Assembly (NCBI GenBank): GCA_964651435.1
Contig: CAZYVU010000008.1
Coordinates: forward strand, 1 to 64,000
Reading direction: 5' to 3'
DNA: 64,000 bases
Source: CAZYVU01 sp964651435
GTDB taxonomy: Bacteria; Desulfobacterota; Syntrophorhabdia; Syntrophorhabdales; CAYQXL01
Of this stretch, positions 7,333-16,564 are shown piece by piece (position 1 is the first letter of the stretch; each line of letters starts with the position of its first letter). The translations under genes and the position numbers were made by a program. A model generated the notes under the pieces. The model saw only the letters and a program-made list of their open reading frames with translations, did no database searches and was not told the DNA's origin.

Positions 7333-8619
7333 ATGATGACGAATGACAAGATGAATGAAGCGGTTATGCAAGAGGTTGATCAGTTTTTCGATGACCAGAT
7401 CGCCTTTCTGTCGAAGCTGATTTCCTTTTCCACGATGGCGGGGCAGGAAGGGCCTTGCCAGACCTTTTTTGCCGATTCATGCCGCACCATGGGCCTTGAC
7501 GTAGAGCTCTTCGAGGCCGACATGGAGACGGTGAAGAAACATCGGGCCTACACCGAGATCGGATTGCCCTACGCGGGGCGGCCCAATGTCATCGCAAGGC
7601 TTAAAGGCCAGGGCGGTGGACGGTCCCTTATATTGAACGGACATATCGACGAGGTTCCGCCCGAGCCTCTTTCCGAATGGACCAACAGCCCCTGGGCTGC
7701 CGTTGTCCGGGACAACCGCTTGTACGGCCGGGGAGCTCTGGACATGAAGGGAGGCGTTTCGGCCATGTTCTTTGCCCTTAAGGCCGTTCTCGCCGCCGGC
7801 ATCAAACTGAAGGGTGAGGTGATCCTTGAAACGGTGGTAGAGGAGGAGTTAGGGGGGAGCGGCGGCACCTTGGCGTGCCTGATCCACGGGGTGACGGCCG
7901 ACGCCATGGTTACCCCGGAGTGCTCCCAGCAGCGTATCTGGATATCCCATCCGGGGATCAAGTACTTCCGCGTGCGGGTCTTGGGGCGGCCGACCCATGC
8001 CGCCCTTTCGCATGAGGGGGTCAATGCAATCGTAAAGATGGTGCCCATTATCACGGCGCTGGACCGCCTTGACCGGGAACGGGCGGGCCGCCTGTCTTAC
8101 CCCCTCCTGAGCCGGGATACGGGCAGGTCCTGTAACCTCTCCCTCGGAAAAATGCTCGCCGGAGAATGGGTGTCCACCGTTGCCGGCTGGGCCGTCCTCG
8201 ACTGCCGGGTTGGGTTTGTGCCGGGAGAAAATGGAAGATCGGTGATGGAAGAAATCGAAAAGACAGTCACGGACGCGGTCAAGGATGACCCCTGGTTTGC
8301 GGAACACCCGCCGGAGATCGAGTGGTTCGGCTGGAATGCCGAGCCCTGGGTGGAGCCCGAAGATTCTCTCGTCATCAAAAAGATGGTGGAAGCGAGTGCA
8401 AAGGTGCCGGGCATGGAGGCGAAGGCCACGGCAGCGCCATGCGGCCTCGACTCGCGGTTTGGGCTCATGTTCGGAACCCCCTCCATCTCTTTCGGCCCAA
8501 AGGGGGGCAGCCTCCACGGTGTCGACGAATGGGTTGACCTTGAGTCCCTGCGGGGCCTTACGAAGGTTTACGCGCTCTTTATCTGCGACTGGTGTGGTGT
8601 GTCGGGTCAGGAGGAATAG
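7333..8619 (+). CDS. M20 family metallopeptidase/deacylase (copy 1)
   Basis: This 428-residue member of the ArgE/DapE/carboxypeptidase G2-like family hydrolyses an amide bond, probably removing an acyl or similar group from an amino acid. Visible di-zinc ligands and catalytic residues are H104 and D106 (LILNGHIDE), D137 (GRGALDMKGG), the EEE at 170-172 (EEELGGSGG), E196 (TPEC) and a late His in LHGVDE. The lid/dimerisation domain lies roughly at 205-310. It is strongly similar to the second M20 gene at 13437. Its stop overlaps the livH-like GTG start. It probably processes what the following ABC transporter imports. Confidence 0.85.
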   Translation: MMTNDKMNEAVMQEVDQFFDDQIAFLSKLISFSTMAGQEGPCQTFFADSCRTMGLDVELFEADMETVKKHRAYTEIGLPYAGRPNVIARLKGQGGGRSLILNGHIDEVPPEPLSEWTNSPWAAVVRDNRLYGRGALDMKGGVSAMFFALKAVLAAGIKLKGEVILETVVEEELGGSGGTLACLIHGVTADAMVTPECSQQRIWISHPGIKYFRVRVLGRPTHAALSHEGVNAIVKMVPIITALDRLDRERAGRLSYPLLSRDTGRSCNLSLGKMLAGEWVSTVAGWAVLDCRVGFVPGENGRSVMEEIEKTVTDAVKDDPWFAEHPPEIEWFGWNAEPWVEPEDSLVIKKMVEASAKVPGMEAKATAAPCGLDSRFGLMFGTPSISFGPKGGSLHGVDEWVDLESLRGLTKVYALFICDWCGVSGQEE

Positions 8620-9479
8620 TGTTCTTACAGCAGCTCATCAACGGACTGATTCTGGGCGGGGCTTATGCGCTCATCTCCGTGGGTCTGACCATGAGCTTCG
8701 GCATCATGAAGATCTCCAATTTTGCCCACGGGACGATCTACATGCTGGGTGGCTATGCCTGCTACTTCTTTGGGCAGCGCCTGGGCCTTCCGTTTTTTGT
8801 TTCCGTCGCCCTGGCCATGGTGGCCATAGGCCTTGTGGGCATTGTCTTTGAACGGCTTGTCTTCCGGCCCATCTACGAAGGCCCCCATCTCAACGACCTG
8901 CTCGTGTCGCTGGGCCTTCTCATCTTCCTGGAGAACGGAGCCCAACTGCTCTGGGGCTCAGAAACCCTCAAGGTTTCCGCCCCCTACACGGACACGATGG
9001 TTTCCATCTTCGGCGCCCTGTGCACCTTGCAGCGCCTCGTGGTCCTCATCGCGAGCATCGTTCTCATCGCTGCCCTTTACGCCTTCCTCGGTTACACAAA
9101 GACGGGCAGGGCCATCGTGGCGACCTCCCAGAACCCGAGGGGTGCCTCTCTTGTAGGTATCGACATCCCCAGAATATACATGCTCACCTTTGCCATCAGC
9201 TCGGCCTTCGCGGCGGCGGCGGGAGCTCTCCTTGCACCAATATTCTATGTCTACCCCACCATGGGCGGCATGCCCCTGCTCATCGCCTTCGTTGTCGTAG
9301 TCCTCGGCGGCATGGGCAATGTTCAGGGGGCGGTGGTGGGCGGATTCCTCATCGGCATAGCCGAGAGTCTGGGGGGCGCCTACATCTCATCGGATTACAA
9401 GAATGCCTTCGCATTCATCATTCTTATCGGTATGCTCCTGATCAGGCCTCAGGGGCTTTTCGGCAGGAAGGCATCATGA
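8619..9479 (+). CDS. livH: Branched-chain-type ABC transporter permease LivH
   Basis: This 286-residue inner-membrane permease has about eight helices. It has the family N-terminus (QQLINGLILGGAYALISVGLTM) and the conserved coupling region EARNP-like NPRGASLVGID, followed by a Gly-rich VVVLGGMGNVQGAVVGG helix. The GTG at 8619 overlaps the previous stop and is preceded by AGGAGGA, so it is preferred over the ATG at 8592 inside the peptidase gene. LivH pairs with LivM to form the channel; in this family substrates range from branched-chain amino acids to amides and urea. Confidence 0.9.
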   Translation: MFLQQLINGLILGGAYALISVGLTMSFGIMKISNFAHGTIYMLGGYACYFFGQRLGLPFFVSVALAMVAIGLVGIVFERLVFRPIYEGPHLNDLLVSLGLLIFLENGAQLLWGSETLKVSAPYTDTMVSIFGALCTLQRLVVLIASIVLIAALYAFLGYTKTGRAIVATSQNPRGASLVGIDIPRIYMLTFAISSAFAAAAGALLAPIFYVYPTMGGMPLLIAFVVVVLGGMGNVQGAVVGGFLIGIAESLGGAYISSDYKNAFAFIILIGMLLIRPQGLFGRKAS

Positions 9480-10441
9480 AAAACAGTGCAAAACACCTAT
9501 TGCCCCTTCTGGTGCTGGCAGCGGCAATCCCCTTTCCCCTGATAATAGATGACCCCTATTTCAAACATACGGCGAACGTGGCCTTTATCTTTGCTACGGG
9601 CATTTACGGGTTCAATATCATAACGGGCATAACGGGCCAGCTCAATATCGCCCACGCCGGATTTCTGGGGATCGGCGCCTACGCCTCTGCGCTTGCGGCG
9701 ACGAAGCTGGGGCTCGCTTTTTGGCTTGCCATGCCTTGTGCCGTAGTGGTGACGGGCCTTTTCGGACTCCTCATAGGCTATCCTTCGCTCCGGCTGACGG
9801 GTGTCTATTTCGCCCTGACGACCCTCGGATTCGGCGAGATCCTCCATCTCGTCTTTGATAACTGGATCCCGGTCACCGGCGGGCCAATGGGCATTACGGG
9901 AATTCCTGCCCCGTCACCCATCCCTCTGCCGGGCGGGGGAGAGATTTCTTTCGAGAGCAAGACGGCGTTCTACTACCTGAGCCTTGCCTTCCTCGTCGTT
10001 GCGTTTTACATCAACCGGCAGCTTTTACGCTCCCGGCTTGGCCGGGAAATGCTTGCAGTTAAAGAGAACGACACGCTGGCCCGGTCTGTCGGCATCGCTG
10101 TTTCGAGAACGAAGATCATCGCCTTTGTCCTTGCCACGATGCTTCTTGGCGCCTCGGGAAGCCTCTACGCCCATTATTTTCGTTTCATAAGCCCCGTCAG
10201 CTTCTCGGTGAGCGAGTCATTCCGCCACCTGACCATGCTCGTTGTGGGTGGAATGGGAACCCTCTCGGGGCCCCTTATCGGGGCGGTGCTCTTCACCCTG
10301 CTCCCTGAGCTTCTGAGAAGCGTTGAGGCCTATCAATGGGTTGCCTACGGCCTCATCCTCATGGTCTGCGTCATTTTTCTGCCCAAGGGCATTATGGGGT
10401 ATGTGAAACAGATAGGCCTGAGAGACAAGGGAGATACTTAG
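9476..10441 (+). CDS. livM: Branched-chain-type ABC transporter permease LivM
   Basis: This 321-residue polytopic permease is the second channel subunit. Recognisable are the N-terminal INIATGIYGFNIITGITGQLNIAHAG-like region (positions about 35-60), the Gly-rich AGFLGIGAYASA, the ENDTLARSVGI coupling segment and the late MLVVGGMGTLSGPLIGA helix. The ATG at 9476 overlaps the livH stop (ATGA), so the long upstream in-frame extension is spurious. The neighbouring ATPases complete the transporter. Confidence 0.9.
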   Translation: MKNSAKHLLPLLVLAAAIPFPLIIDDPYFKHTANVAFIFATGIYGFNIITGITGQLNIAHAGFLGIGAYASALAATKLGLAFWLAMPCAVVVTGLFGLLIGYPSLRLTGVYFALTTLGFGEILHLVFDNWIPVTGGPMGITGIPAPSPIPLPGGGEISFESKTAFYYLSLAFLVVAFYINRQLLRSRLGREMLAVKENDTLARSVGIAVSRTKIIAFVLATMLLGASGSLYAHYFRFISPVSFSVSESFRHLTMLVVGGMGTLSGPLIGAVLFTLLPELLRSVEAYQWVAYGLILMVCVIFLPKGIMGYVKQIGLRDKGDT

Positions 10442-10450
10442 GATTTGGAT

Positions 10451-11236
10451 ATGGAAGAACTGCTTGTGGTGCAGAATCTGGATAAGCACTTCGGTGGCCT
10501 GAAGGCCGTAAACCAGGTCAACTTTACGGTCAGAGAGGGCGATTTCTTCGGCCTTATCGGGCCCAACGGCGCCGGGAAAACCACTATCTTCAACCTCGTA
10601 TCGGGTTTTCTTCGGCCCAGCGGCGGAACCATACGGTACGGGGGCGTCGATGTGACCCACCAGGCTGCCCATGTCATAGCATCTCACGGGATGGCAAGAA
10701 CCTTCCAAAAGATCAACGTGTTTCCCGACCTTACGGTGCTGGAAAATGTGCTGACGGGGCGTCACCTCCAGACAAAGGCCGGCTTTGTGGGGTCGTTGTT
10801 TCAGACCGGTGCGTGGCGCAGAGAAGAGAAGCGAGCGAGGGATAGGGCCATGGAAATTCTGCAGTCTGTCGGCCTTTCCAGCTGGGAGCACAGGCTGGCA
10901 AAGCACCTGCCCTTCGGATCCCAGAGGGCCCTCGGTATCGCCGTGGCGCTGGCGACGGAGCCGAAGCTTCTCCTTCTTGACGAGCCGGCATCGGGCATGA
11001 ACAGTGAGGACAAGAAATATATTGCCCAACTGATCCGCCGCATTCATGACTCGGGCATTACGATCCTTCTTGTGGAGCACGACATGAGTCTCGTGATGAC
11101 CCTGTGCCGCCACATCCTTGTCGTTGATTTCGGCACAATGATTGCGGAAGGGACACCGGAAGAGGTTCGGCAAAACCAAAAGGTCATCGAAATTTATTTG
11201 GGAAAAGGGTACCAAAGTGTTGCTAAAGCTGACTGA
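10451..11236 (+). CDS. livG: Branched-chain-type ABC transporter ATPase LivG
   Basis: This 261-residue nucleotide-binding subunit has Walker A GPNGAGKTT, a Q-loop (RTFQKINVFP), an unusual signature segment (LPFGSQRALGIAVAL, where the family usually has LSYGQQR), Walker B LLLLDEP and the switch His in VEHDMSLV. The C-terminal extension ending in EIYLGKGY is typical of LivG. The ATG at 10451 has AGGA seven bases upstream; an in-frame TTG at 10445 is the alternative. It should pair with LivF to energise import through LivHM. Confidence 0.88.
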   Translation: MEELLVVQNLDKHFGGLKAVNQVNFTVREGDFFGLIGPNGAGKTTIFNLVSGFLRPSGGTIRYGGVDVTHQAAHVIASHGMARTFQKINVFPDLTVLENVLTGRHLQTKAGFVGSLFQTGAWRREEKRARDRAMEILQSVGLSSWEHRLAKHLPFGSQRALGIAVALATEPKLLLLDEPASGMNSEDKKYIAQLIRRIHDSGITILLVEHDMSLVMTLCRHILVVDFGTMIAEGTPEEVRQNQKVIEIYLGKGYQSVAKAD

Positions 11237-11924
11237 TATCGACACCTACTACGGGCGTGCCCAAACGCTGCATGGCCTCTCCCTGGAGGTGAACGAGGGC
11301 GAGATCGTGACGGTCCTCGGGGCAAACGGGGCCGGCAAGTCAACGACCCTTCTCACCATATCGGGCATTGTCCGGGCGAGACGGGGCTCCATCGTCTTCC
11401 ATGGAAAGGCCATAGAGCGGGAGAAGGCAGGCCATATAGTGAAGCTGGGCATTTCGCACTGTCCTGAGGGCAGGGAGCTCTTTCCCGACATGAGCGTCCA
11501 GGACAACCTTAAACTGGGTGCCTTCGTCAGAAATGACGCAGGGGGCGTGGCAAAGGATCTTGACCACATGTACTCCTATTTTCCCAGGCTTTCGGAGCGG
11601 AAGAATCAGATGGCCGGTTCTCTCTCCGGGGGCGAGCAGCAGATGCTCGCCATAGCGCGGGCACTGATGAGCAGGCCGACGCTCCTCATGCTCGACGAGC
11701 CGTCGCTGGGGCTCTCACCTATCCTGGTGGAGGAGATGTACAGGATCATTGAGGAGATAAACAGAGATGGCACGGCCATCCTTCTGGTGGAGCAGAATGT
11801 GGGTTCCGCACTCGAGGTGGCCAACCGGGGATATGTACTTGAGACCGGAAAGGTGGTCTTTTCGGGCACGAGGCAGGAGCTGCAGGGCAACGAGGCGGTC
11901 AAGAGGGCCTACCTCGGGGGTTAG
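11217..11924 (+). CDS. livF: Branched-chain-type ABC transporter ATPase LivF
   Basis: This 235-residue second ATPase has Walker A GANGAGKST, the LivF-typical CPEGRELFPDMSVQDNL segment, signature LSGGEQQM, Walker B LLMLDEPSLGLSP and the switch-region Q in LVEQNV. The start is GTG at 11217 (or TTG at 11220) inside the end of livG, preceded by AAAAGGG; the earlier ATG at 11142 would embed the gene deep in livG and is rejected. It completes a full HMGF set. Confidence 0.88.
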   Translation: MLLKLTDIDTYYGRAQTLHGLSLEVNEGEIVTVLGANGAGKSTTLLTISGIVRARRGSIVFHGKAIEREKAGHIVKLGISHCPEGRELFPDMSVQDNLKLGAFVRNDAGGVAKDLDHMYSYFPRLSERKNQMAGSLSGGEQQMLAIARALMSRPTLLMLDEPSLGLSPILVEEMYRIIEEINRDGTAILLVEQNVGSALEVANRGYVLETGKVVFSGTRQELQGNEAVKRAYLGG

Positions 11925-12101
11925 GGGCGACCCTGCAATGTCGAGGTCGTCCGGTGCCGGGACGGTAAAAGCGTGTAAATGGGTGCACATGGGGGTGCAT
12001 CTGAAAGACTGGCAGAGAAGCCAACGAAGTTGTCTGCGAAACGGAAGGCTGCGCTAACCGGTCTTTCGTCCGCAAAACATCAAAAAGGCGGAGGTGTGTC
12101 A

Positions 12102-13301
12102 ATGAAATGTGAAAAAAACGGAAGGAAAACCTGTAGAATGGGCTGGATACTCATCGGTGCGGCCCTCATCGTATCCCTCATTTTTATGCCCCTTGCCGCA
12201 TCGGCACAGAATTTGAAGATCGGTGCCATCTACCCGTTGAGCGGCGGTGTTGCCGAGGCGTCAAGCTGGGTGGTCGAGGGCGTGAAGATGGCTGTCGATG
12301 AAATTAACGCCAAAGGTGGTGTTCCCGTTCAGGGCAAGAACGAAAAGATCGAGCTCGTGCTCTATGACAGCAAGTGTGATCCCACGACAGGTGTTGCCGC
12401 CGTGGAGAAGATGGTCAACCGGGACAAGGTTGTGGCGGTCACGGGGGACTACTGCAGCTCTGCCGTTCTCGCTGAGCGCGAGGTCACGGGTCGGGCAAAG
12501 ATAGTTCAGGTGACGCCCATTGCCGTGCACCCCAAAATCACGGCGCCCGAGTATCCCTACATGTTCAGGATCGTCAATACGATCGATATGTATGCAAAGC
12601 CCTTCGTCGAGTTCGTTTCCACGAAGCTCAACATAAAGACGGTTGCCCTCATGGCCATCACGGACGATTACGGGCGCAGCGCCGTGACCATCTATAGCGA
12701 CCTCTATCCGAAGAACAATATAAGAGTGACGGCAACAGAGTGGTTCAAGCATGGGGACAAAGACTTCTACACGCAGCTTACGAAACTGGTGGCCACGAAG
12801 CCAGAGGCCATCTACATCGTCACCGATGAAGATTCTCAGAACGTTGGAATACTCAAGCAGTTGAAGGAGTTGGGCTTCAAGGGAAAGATCTTCGGCTGCA
12901 GCACCTACGCGACGGACAACATGATCAAACTCGGAGGCAAAGAGCTGCTTGAGGGCATGTATATCGAAGGCGTGCCCTTTGAGCTGAACAAGGACAAACC
13001 TGAGGTTCAGGAGTGGCTCAAGCGGTATGCAAAGAAGTATAACCGGAACGGCAACGGCTTCTCGCTCTGGGGTTATCAGTCGATTCAGATCCTGGCCGAT
13101 GCAATCCAGCGGGCCAACACGCTGACCGACAAGGACAAGATTCGGGATGCCATGAAAAAGACCCAGCTCACCAAGGTGCTCCTCGGCTATAACGGGGAAC
13201 CGAATTTTGACGCCGTTGGCCAGATTCATCCCTATCTTGGCGCGCTTCAATACAAAGACGGAAAGCGTGTTGCCGTGTACGTCTCCACAAAGGCGAACTG
13301 A
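12102..13301 (+). CDS. Periplasmic ligand-binding protein, LivK-like (copy 1)
   Basis: This 399-residue type I periplasmic binding protein captures the substrate for the LivHMGF transporter. A long n-region (about 15 residues) and a hydrophobic core end in AASA-Q, a plausible signal peptidase site near residue 37. The mature part begins with the family hallmark LKIGAIYPLSGGVAEAS and continues with AVDEINAKGG and DSKCDPTTGVAAVEKM. GGAGG precedes the ATG. It is very similar to the second binding protein at 14749, so the two may bind related ligands. Ligand unknown. Confidence 0.88.
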   Translation: MKCEKNGRKTCRMGWILIGAALIVSLIFMPLAASAQNLKIGAIYPLSGGVAEASSWVVEGVKMAVDEINAKGGVPVQGKNEKIELVLYDSKCDPTTGVAAVEKMVNRDKVVAVTGDYCSSAVLAEREVTGRAKIVQVTPIAVHPKITAPEYPYMFRIVNTIDMYAKPFVEFVSTKLNIKTVALMAITDDYGRSAVTIYSDLYPKNNIRVTATEWFKHGDKDFYTQLTKLVATKPEAIYIVTDEDSQNVGILKQLKELGFKGKIFGCSTYATDNMIKLGGKELLEGMYIEGVPFELNKDKPEVQEWLKRYAKKYNRNGNGFSLWGYQSIQILADAIQRANTLTDKDKIRDAMKKTQLTKVLLGYNGEPNFDAVGQIHPYLGALQYKDGKRVAVYVSTKAN

Positions 13302-13323
13302 CATAGCGCCTCGGATCTTAAGA

Positions 13324-13355
13324 GACCCGGGCGGCGATGAAGTGCCGTCCGGGTC
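13324..13355 (+). terminator. GC-rich hairpin after the first binding-protein gene
   Basis: A 12-bp stem GACCCGGGCGGC / GCCGTCCGGGTC with one G-T mispair and an 8-nt loop is followed only by GATTT, a short T tract. It sits 22 nt after the binding-protein stop. It may act as a partial terminator or as a 3' stabiliser that keeps binding-protein mRNA abundant. Confidence 0.5.
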
Positions 13356-13436
13356 GATTTGTCAGGGGGTGGCGGCACAATGGGGCCGTCAGCTCCCCAA
13401 GGATCCGCGGCTGGCGGAAAAAGGTTCTGTTGACCG

Positions 13437-14705
13437 ATGAAGGCATCGATGAGGTCGGAGATTGTTGACCGTGTGGAACGGTCATTTGGAGAGCAGTGCG
13501 ATTTCCTTCTTTCCCTTGTGTCCCACCGGAGCCTGCCGGGGCACGAGGGGTCGTGCCAGGCATTCTTTGCCGAGACCTGCAGCAACCTCGGCCTTGAGGT
13601 GGAACTCTGCGAGGCGTCACCGGAGACGGTCAGCCGTCATCCGGCATACATCGATACGGGCGTGCCCTACGGGGGCAGGCCGAATGTAATCGCCCGAAGA
13701 AAAGGAAAGGGGGCCGACAGAAGCCTCATTCTCAACGGGCACGCCGATGTCGTGTCTGTGGAGCCTGTCTCTGAGTGGACCGCTGACCCGTGGAAGGGCG
13801 CCATCCGTGGCGGCCTCCTTTACGGGCGGGGGGCATCGGACATGAAGGGCGGCCTATCGGCCAACCTATTTGCTGTGCGGGCCCTCATGGACTGCGGCCT
13901 CGAGGTGCGGGGCGACGTAATCCTGGAGAGCGTCATAGAGGAAGAATTGGGGGGAAGCGGTGGCACCCTTGCCTGTTTCCTGCGCGGCGTGACGGCCGAT
14001 GCCATGATCATCAGCGAACCGTCGAGGGAAGGTCTGTGGATCAGCCACCCGGGCATCAAATACTTCAGGGTCAGGGTAAAGGGCCGCCCGGCCCACGCAG
14101 CGCGGTCCCATGAGGGCGTCAACGCCGCCGCCAAGATGGTGCCCATCATCAGGGCGCTTGGGGCGCTCGACGAGAGCCGTGCACATTCGCTGTCCTATCC
14201 ATTGCTGCAGCAGGAAACGGGGCGGGCCTGCAACCTCTCTATCGGAATCGTCCGGGCCGGAGACTGGGTCTCAACAGTGGCTGGATGGGCGGTGATTGAA
14301 GGTAGAATAGGATTTCCACCGGGCGAACGCGGCGAGGACGTTCGGGAGGAGGTGGCGCGTACAATCAGGGAGGCAACAGCCGATGACCCTTGGTTTGACG
14401 AGCACCCCGCAATCGTCGAGTGGTTCGGCTGGGACGCAGAGCCATGGATGGAAGATGAGGCGTCACCGCTCGTGCAGGCCCTGGTGCCGATCGCAGAAGG
14501 CGTCTTTGGTGGAAGGCCCCGCATAACAGCCTCCTCAGGCGGTCTGGATACGCGATTCGGCACCATGTTCGGGGTGCCCTCCCTGGCATTTGGTCCGAAG
14601 GGTGGAAATTATCATGGCGTCGATGAGTTCGTGGACCTCGATTCTTTGAAAAAGGTGACGCAGACCCTCGCCCTCTTTGCAGCCGACTGGTGCGGCATCG
14701 GGTGA
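13437..14705 (+). CDS. M20 family metallopeptidase/deacylase (copy 2)
   Basis: This 422-residue paralogue of the M20 enzyme at 7333 has the same motif set: LILNGHADVV (His and Asp ligands), GRGASDMKGGL, EEELGGSGG, an E in ISEPSREGLW, and a C-terminal YHGVDEFVDL His. Long stretches such as WISHPGIKYFRVRV are identical between the copies. The second ligand region reads SEPS rather than TPEC, and HADVV replaces HIDEV, so substrate choice may differ. It lies between the two binding-protein genes, giving a repeated M20 plus binding-protein module. Confidence 0.85.
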   Translation: MKASMRSEIVDRVERSFGEQCDFLLSLVSHRSLPGHEGSCQAFFAETCSNLGLEVELCEASPETVSRHPAYIDTGVPYGGRPNVIARRKGKGADRSLILNGHADVVSVEPVSEWTADPWKGAIRGGLLYGRGASDMKGGLSANLFAVRALMDCGLEVRGDVILESVIEEELGGSGGTLACFLRGVTADAMIISEPSREGLWISHPGIKYFRVRVKGRPAHAARSHEGVNAAAKMVPIIRALGALDESRAHSLSYPLLQQETGRACNLSIGIVRAGDWVSTVAGWAVIEGRIGFPPGERGEDVREEVARTIREATADDPWFDEHPAIVEWFGWDAEPWMEDEASPLVQALVPIAEGVFGGRPRITASSGGLDTRFGTMFGVPSLAFGPKGGNYHGVDEFVDLDSLKKVTQTLALFAADWCGIG

Positions 14706-14748
14706 AGGGGGTGGGAAGCGTGGACAAAGCGTAATTGGGAGGTGGAAA

Positions 14749-15936
14749 ATGAAAACCGGCAGTGCGCGTAAACGATGGAGCATGTTCCTGTCTCTTGTTT
14801 TGCTGTTGTTATTCCTTGTGGCACCCTTGTCGGCAGAGGCCCAGGCAGTCAAAATAGGGGCGGTCTATCCCCTGAGCGGGGGGGTTGCCGAGGCCGCCAG
14901 TTGGGCTGTTGATGGGATCAAGATGGCCGTGGACGAGATAAATACAAAGGGCGGAATATGGCTACAGGGCAAGCAACAGAAGATTGAGCTCGTGCTCTAT
15001 GACAGCAAGTGTGATCCCACAACAGGGGTTGCCGCCGTCGAGAAGATGATAAACCGCGACCGGGTGGTGGCCATTACCGGGGATTATTGCAGTTCCTGTG
15101 TGCTCGCCCAGCGCGAGGTGTCGGGCCGCAACAAGGTTGTCCAGGTAACCCCGATAGCCGTCCATCCCAAGATCACGTCCCCGGACTACCCGTATATGTT
15201 CAGAATCGTGCAGACCATCGACATGTACGCCGAGCCCTTTGTCGAGTTTGTTTCCACGAAGCTGGATGTGAAAAGCGTTGCCTTCATGGCCATTACCGAC
15301 GACTACGGGCGGAGTGCCGTCAGCATCTACAGCCAACTGTTCCCCAAGAAGGGCATAAAGGTTGTGACGACGGAGTATTTCAAACATGGAGACAAAGATT
15401 TCTACACACAGCTCACGAAGATTATCGCAGCAAAACCGGAGGCGGTATACATTGTGACCGATGAGGAGGCCCAGAACATAGGCATCCTGAAGCAGCTTAA
15501 GGAATTGGCTTATAGCGGCAAGGTCTTCGGCTGCAGCACCTACGCGACGGACAACATGGTGAAGCTGGGCGGCAAGGAGCTGCTCGAAGGCATGTACCTG
15601 GAGGGTGTTACCTTTGAGATCAATCGGGAAAAGCCCGAGGTCAAGGAGTGGCGAAAGCGATACTTCCAGAGGTACAACCGTGAGGCCACCGGTTTTTCCC
15701 TCGTTTCATATCAATCAATTCAGCTCCTTGCCGATGCCATAGCTCGGGCAAGCAGCACGACGGAGAAGGAAAAGATCCGCGAGGCAGTGGCTAAGACGGA
15801 CCTGAGGAAGACCCTTTTGGGGTACTACGGAAAGCCGAACTTTGACGAGAAGGGGCAGGTTCACCCATATCTCGGGGCCCTTCAGTACAGGGATGGCAAG
15901 CGGGTCGTGGTGTACGTCTCCACAAAGGCCAACTGA
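14749..15936 (+). CDS. Periplasmic ligand-binding protein, LivK-like (copy 2)
   Basis: This 395-residue paralogue of the protein at 12102 has a signal peptide (hydrophobic core LSLVLLLLFLVAPLS, cleavage near AEAQA) and the same ligand-binding fold (VKIGAVYPLSGGVAEAASW). GGGAGG lies before the ATG at 14749. It is the last gene of the sigma54-linked run. Because one permease set serves two receptors, the pair probably widens the substrate range. Confidence 0.88.
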   Translation: MKTGSARKRWSMFLSLVLLLLFLVAPLSAEAQAVKIGAVYPLSGGVAEAASWAVDGIKMAVDEINTKGGIWLQGKQQKIELVLYDSKCDPTTGVAAVEKMINRDRVVAITGDYCSSCVLAQREVSGRNKVVQVTPIAVHPKITSPDYPYMFRIVQTIDMYAEPFVEFVSTKLDVKSVAFMAITDDYGRSAVSIYSQLFPKKGIKVVTTEYFKHGDKDFYTQLTKIIAAKPEAVYIVTDEEAQNIGILKQLKELAYSGKVFGCSTYATDNMVKLGGKELLEGMYLEGVTFEINREKPEVKEWRKRYFQRYNREATGFSLVSYQSIQLLADAIARASSTTEKEKIREAVAKTDLRKTLLGYYGKPNFDEKGQVHPYLGALQYRDGKRVVVYVSTKAN

Positions 15937-15997
15937 GGACAAGGAAAAATGAAATGAAATGTGAGCCCGGTACGATCGGGTGCGGCGCTCCGAGGGC

Positions 15998-16276
15998 CTA
16001 ACGATCCTTTAGGGGCGTTCTCGAAATCTCGAAGATGACGCGCGTGTCCGGGTCGGGACACTGGAGCGTGTAGACATCCTCGCGACCGAAGTCGCGCGGG
16101 TCATCAGCCTTGCCCATCATAAAGAGGGAGTACTGGATCGCCCCAAGGGCGACGGTGCAGAGGCTGTCCGTCTCTTCGAGGTTTACCATAGTTCCTTCGA
16201 TTACCATCTTGTCCCCTTCTTTGACAAAATCGCACTTGCTGTCCTTTGCCGTTGCAACCACTTTGTATTTTGCCAT
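15998..16276 (-). CDS. TIGR04076 family protein
   Basis: This 92-residue protein matches the TIGR04076 family in length and in its pattern (KVVATAKDSKCDFVKEGDKMVIEG, and a late CPDPDTRVIFEISR). The family is common in anaerobes and has no established function. Two conserved cysteines (KCDF and QCPDP) might bind a metal or redox group. The ATG at 16276 follows GAGGAGGGGATT; the longer frame upstream is not supported. It is convergent with the preceding operon and divergent from the symporter pair. Confidence 0.75.
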   Translation of the reverse strand: MAKYKVVATAKDSKCDFVKEGDKMVIEGTMVNLEETDSLCTVALGAIQYSLFMMGKADDPRDFGREDVYTLQCPDPDTRVIFEISRTPLKDR

Positions 16277-16376
16277 AATCCCCTCCTCTAAATGCCAAAG
16301 TATAGGACGAAAAAGCTTAGAAACTCCAGGCATTTTTGTCCTTGCTTTGATGGTCTCTCCGTGCTAATGAATTATC

Positions 16377-16559
16377 ATGCTGGGCTTCGACGACCTCTCC
16401 GTCTCGGGAGGATTTATTCTCACCATCCTGTCTTTCCTTTTCTGCCTCGGCTACGGCCTGGCCTGCTGGAACCGGGGCGTTATGGAAAAGGACGGCGACT
16501 ATCGGGAAGAGATCCAATGGGAGCGGGAGGAGATCGAGCTTATCGAAAAGCTCCCCTAA
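16377..16559 (+). CDS. Symporter small accessory protein
   Basis: This 60-residue single-span protein (hydrophobic about 12-30: GGFILTILSFLFCLGYGLACW) has an acidic, charged C-terminal tail (EEIQWEREEIELIEKL). Small proteins of this type are found immediately upstream of sodium:solute symporters and are thought to be partner subunits. Its stop is 5 nt before the ATG of the symporter at 16565, so the two are surely co-expressed. Confidence 0.75.
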   Translation: MLGFDDLSVSGGFILTILSFLFCLGYGLACWNRGVMEKDGDYREEIQWEREEIELIEKLP

Positions 16560-16564
16560 TCCCC

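Noticed and set aside
11979..12101. Upstream in-frame extension of the first binding protein
   Set aside because: It would put a signal peptide deep inside the protein; GGAGG before the ATG at 12102 and the leader support the shorter form.
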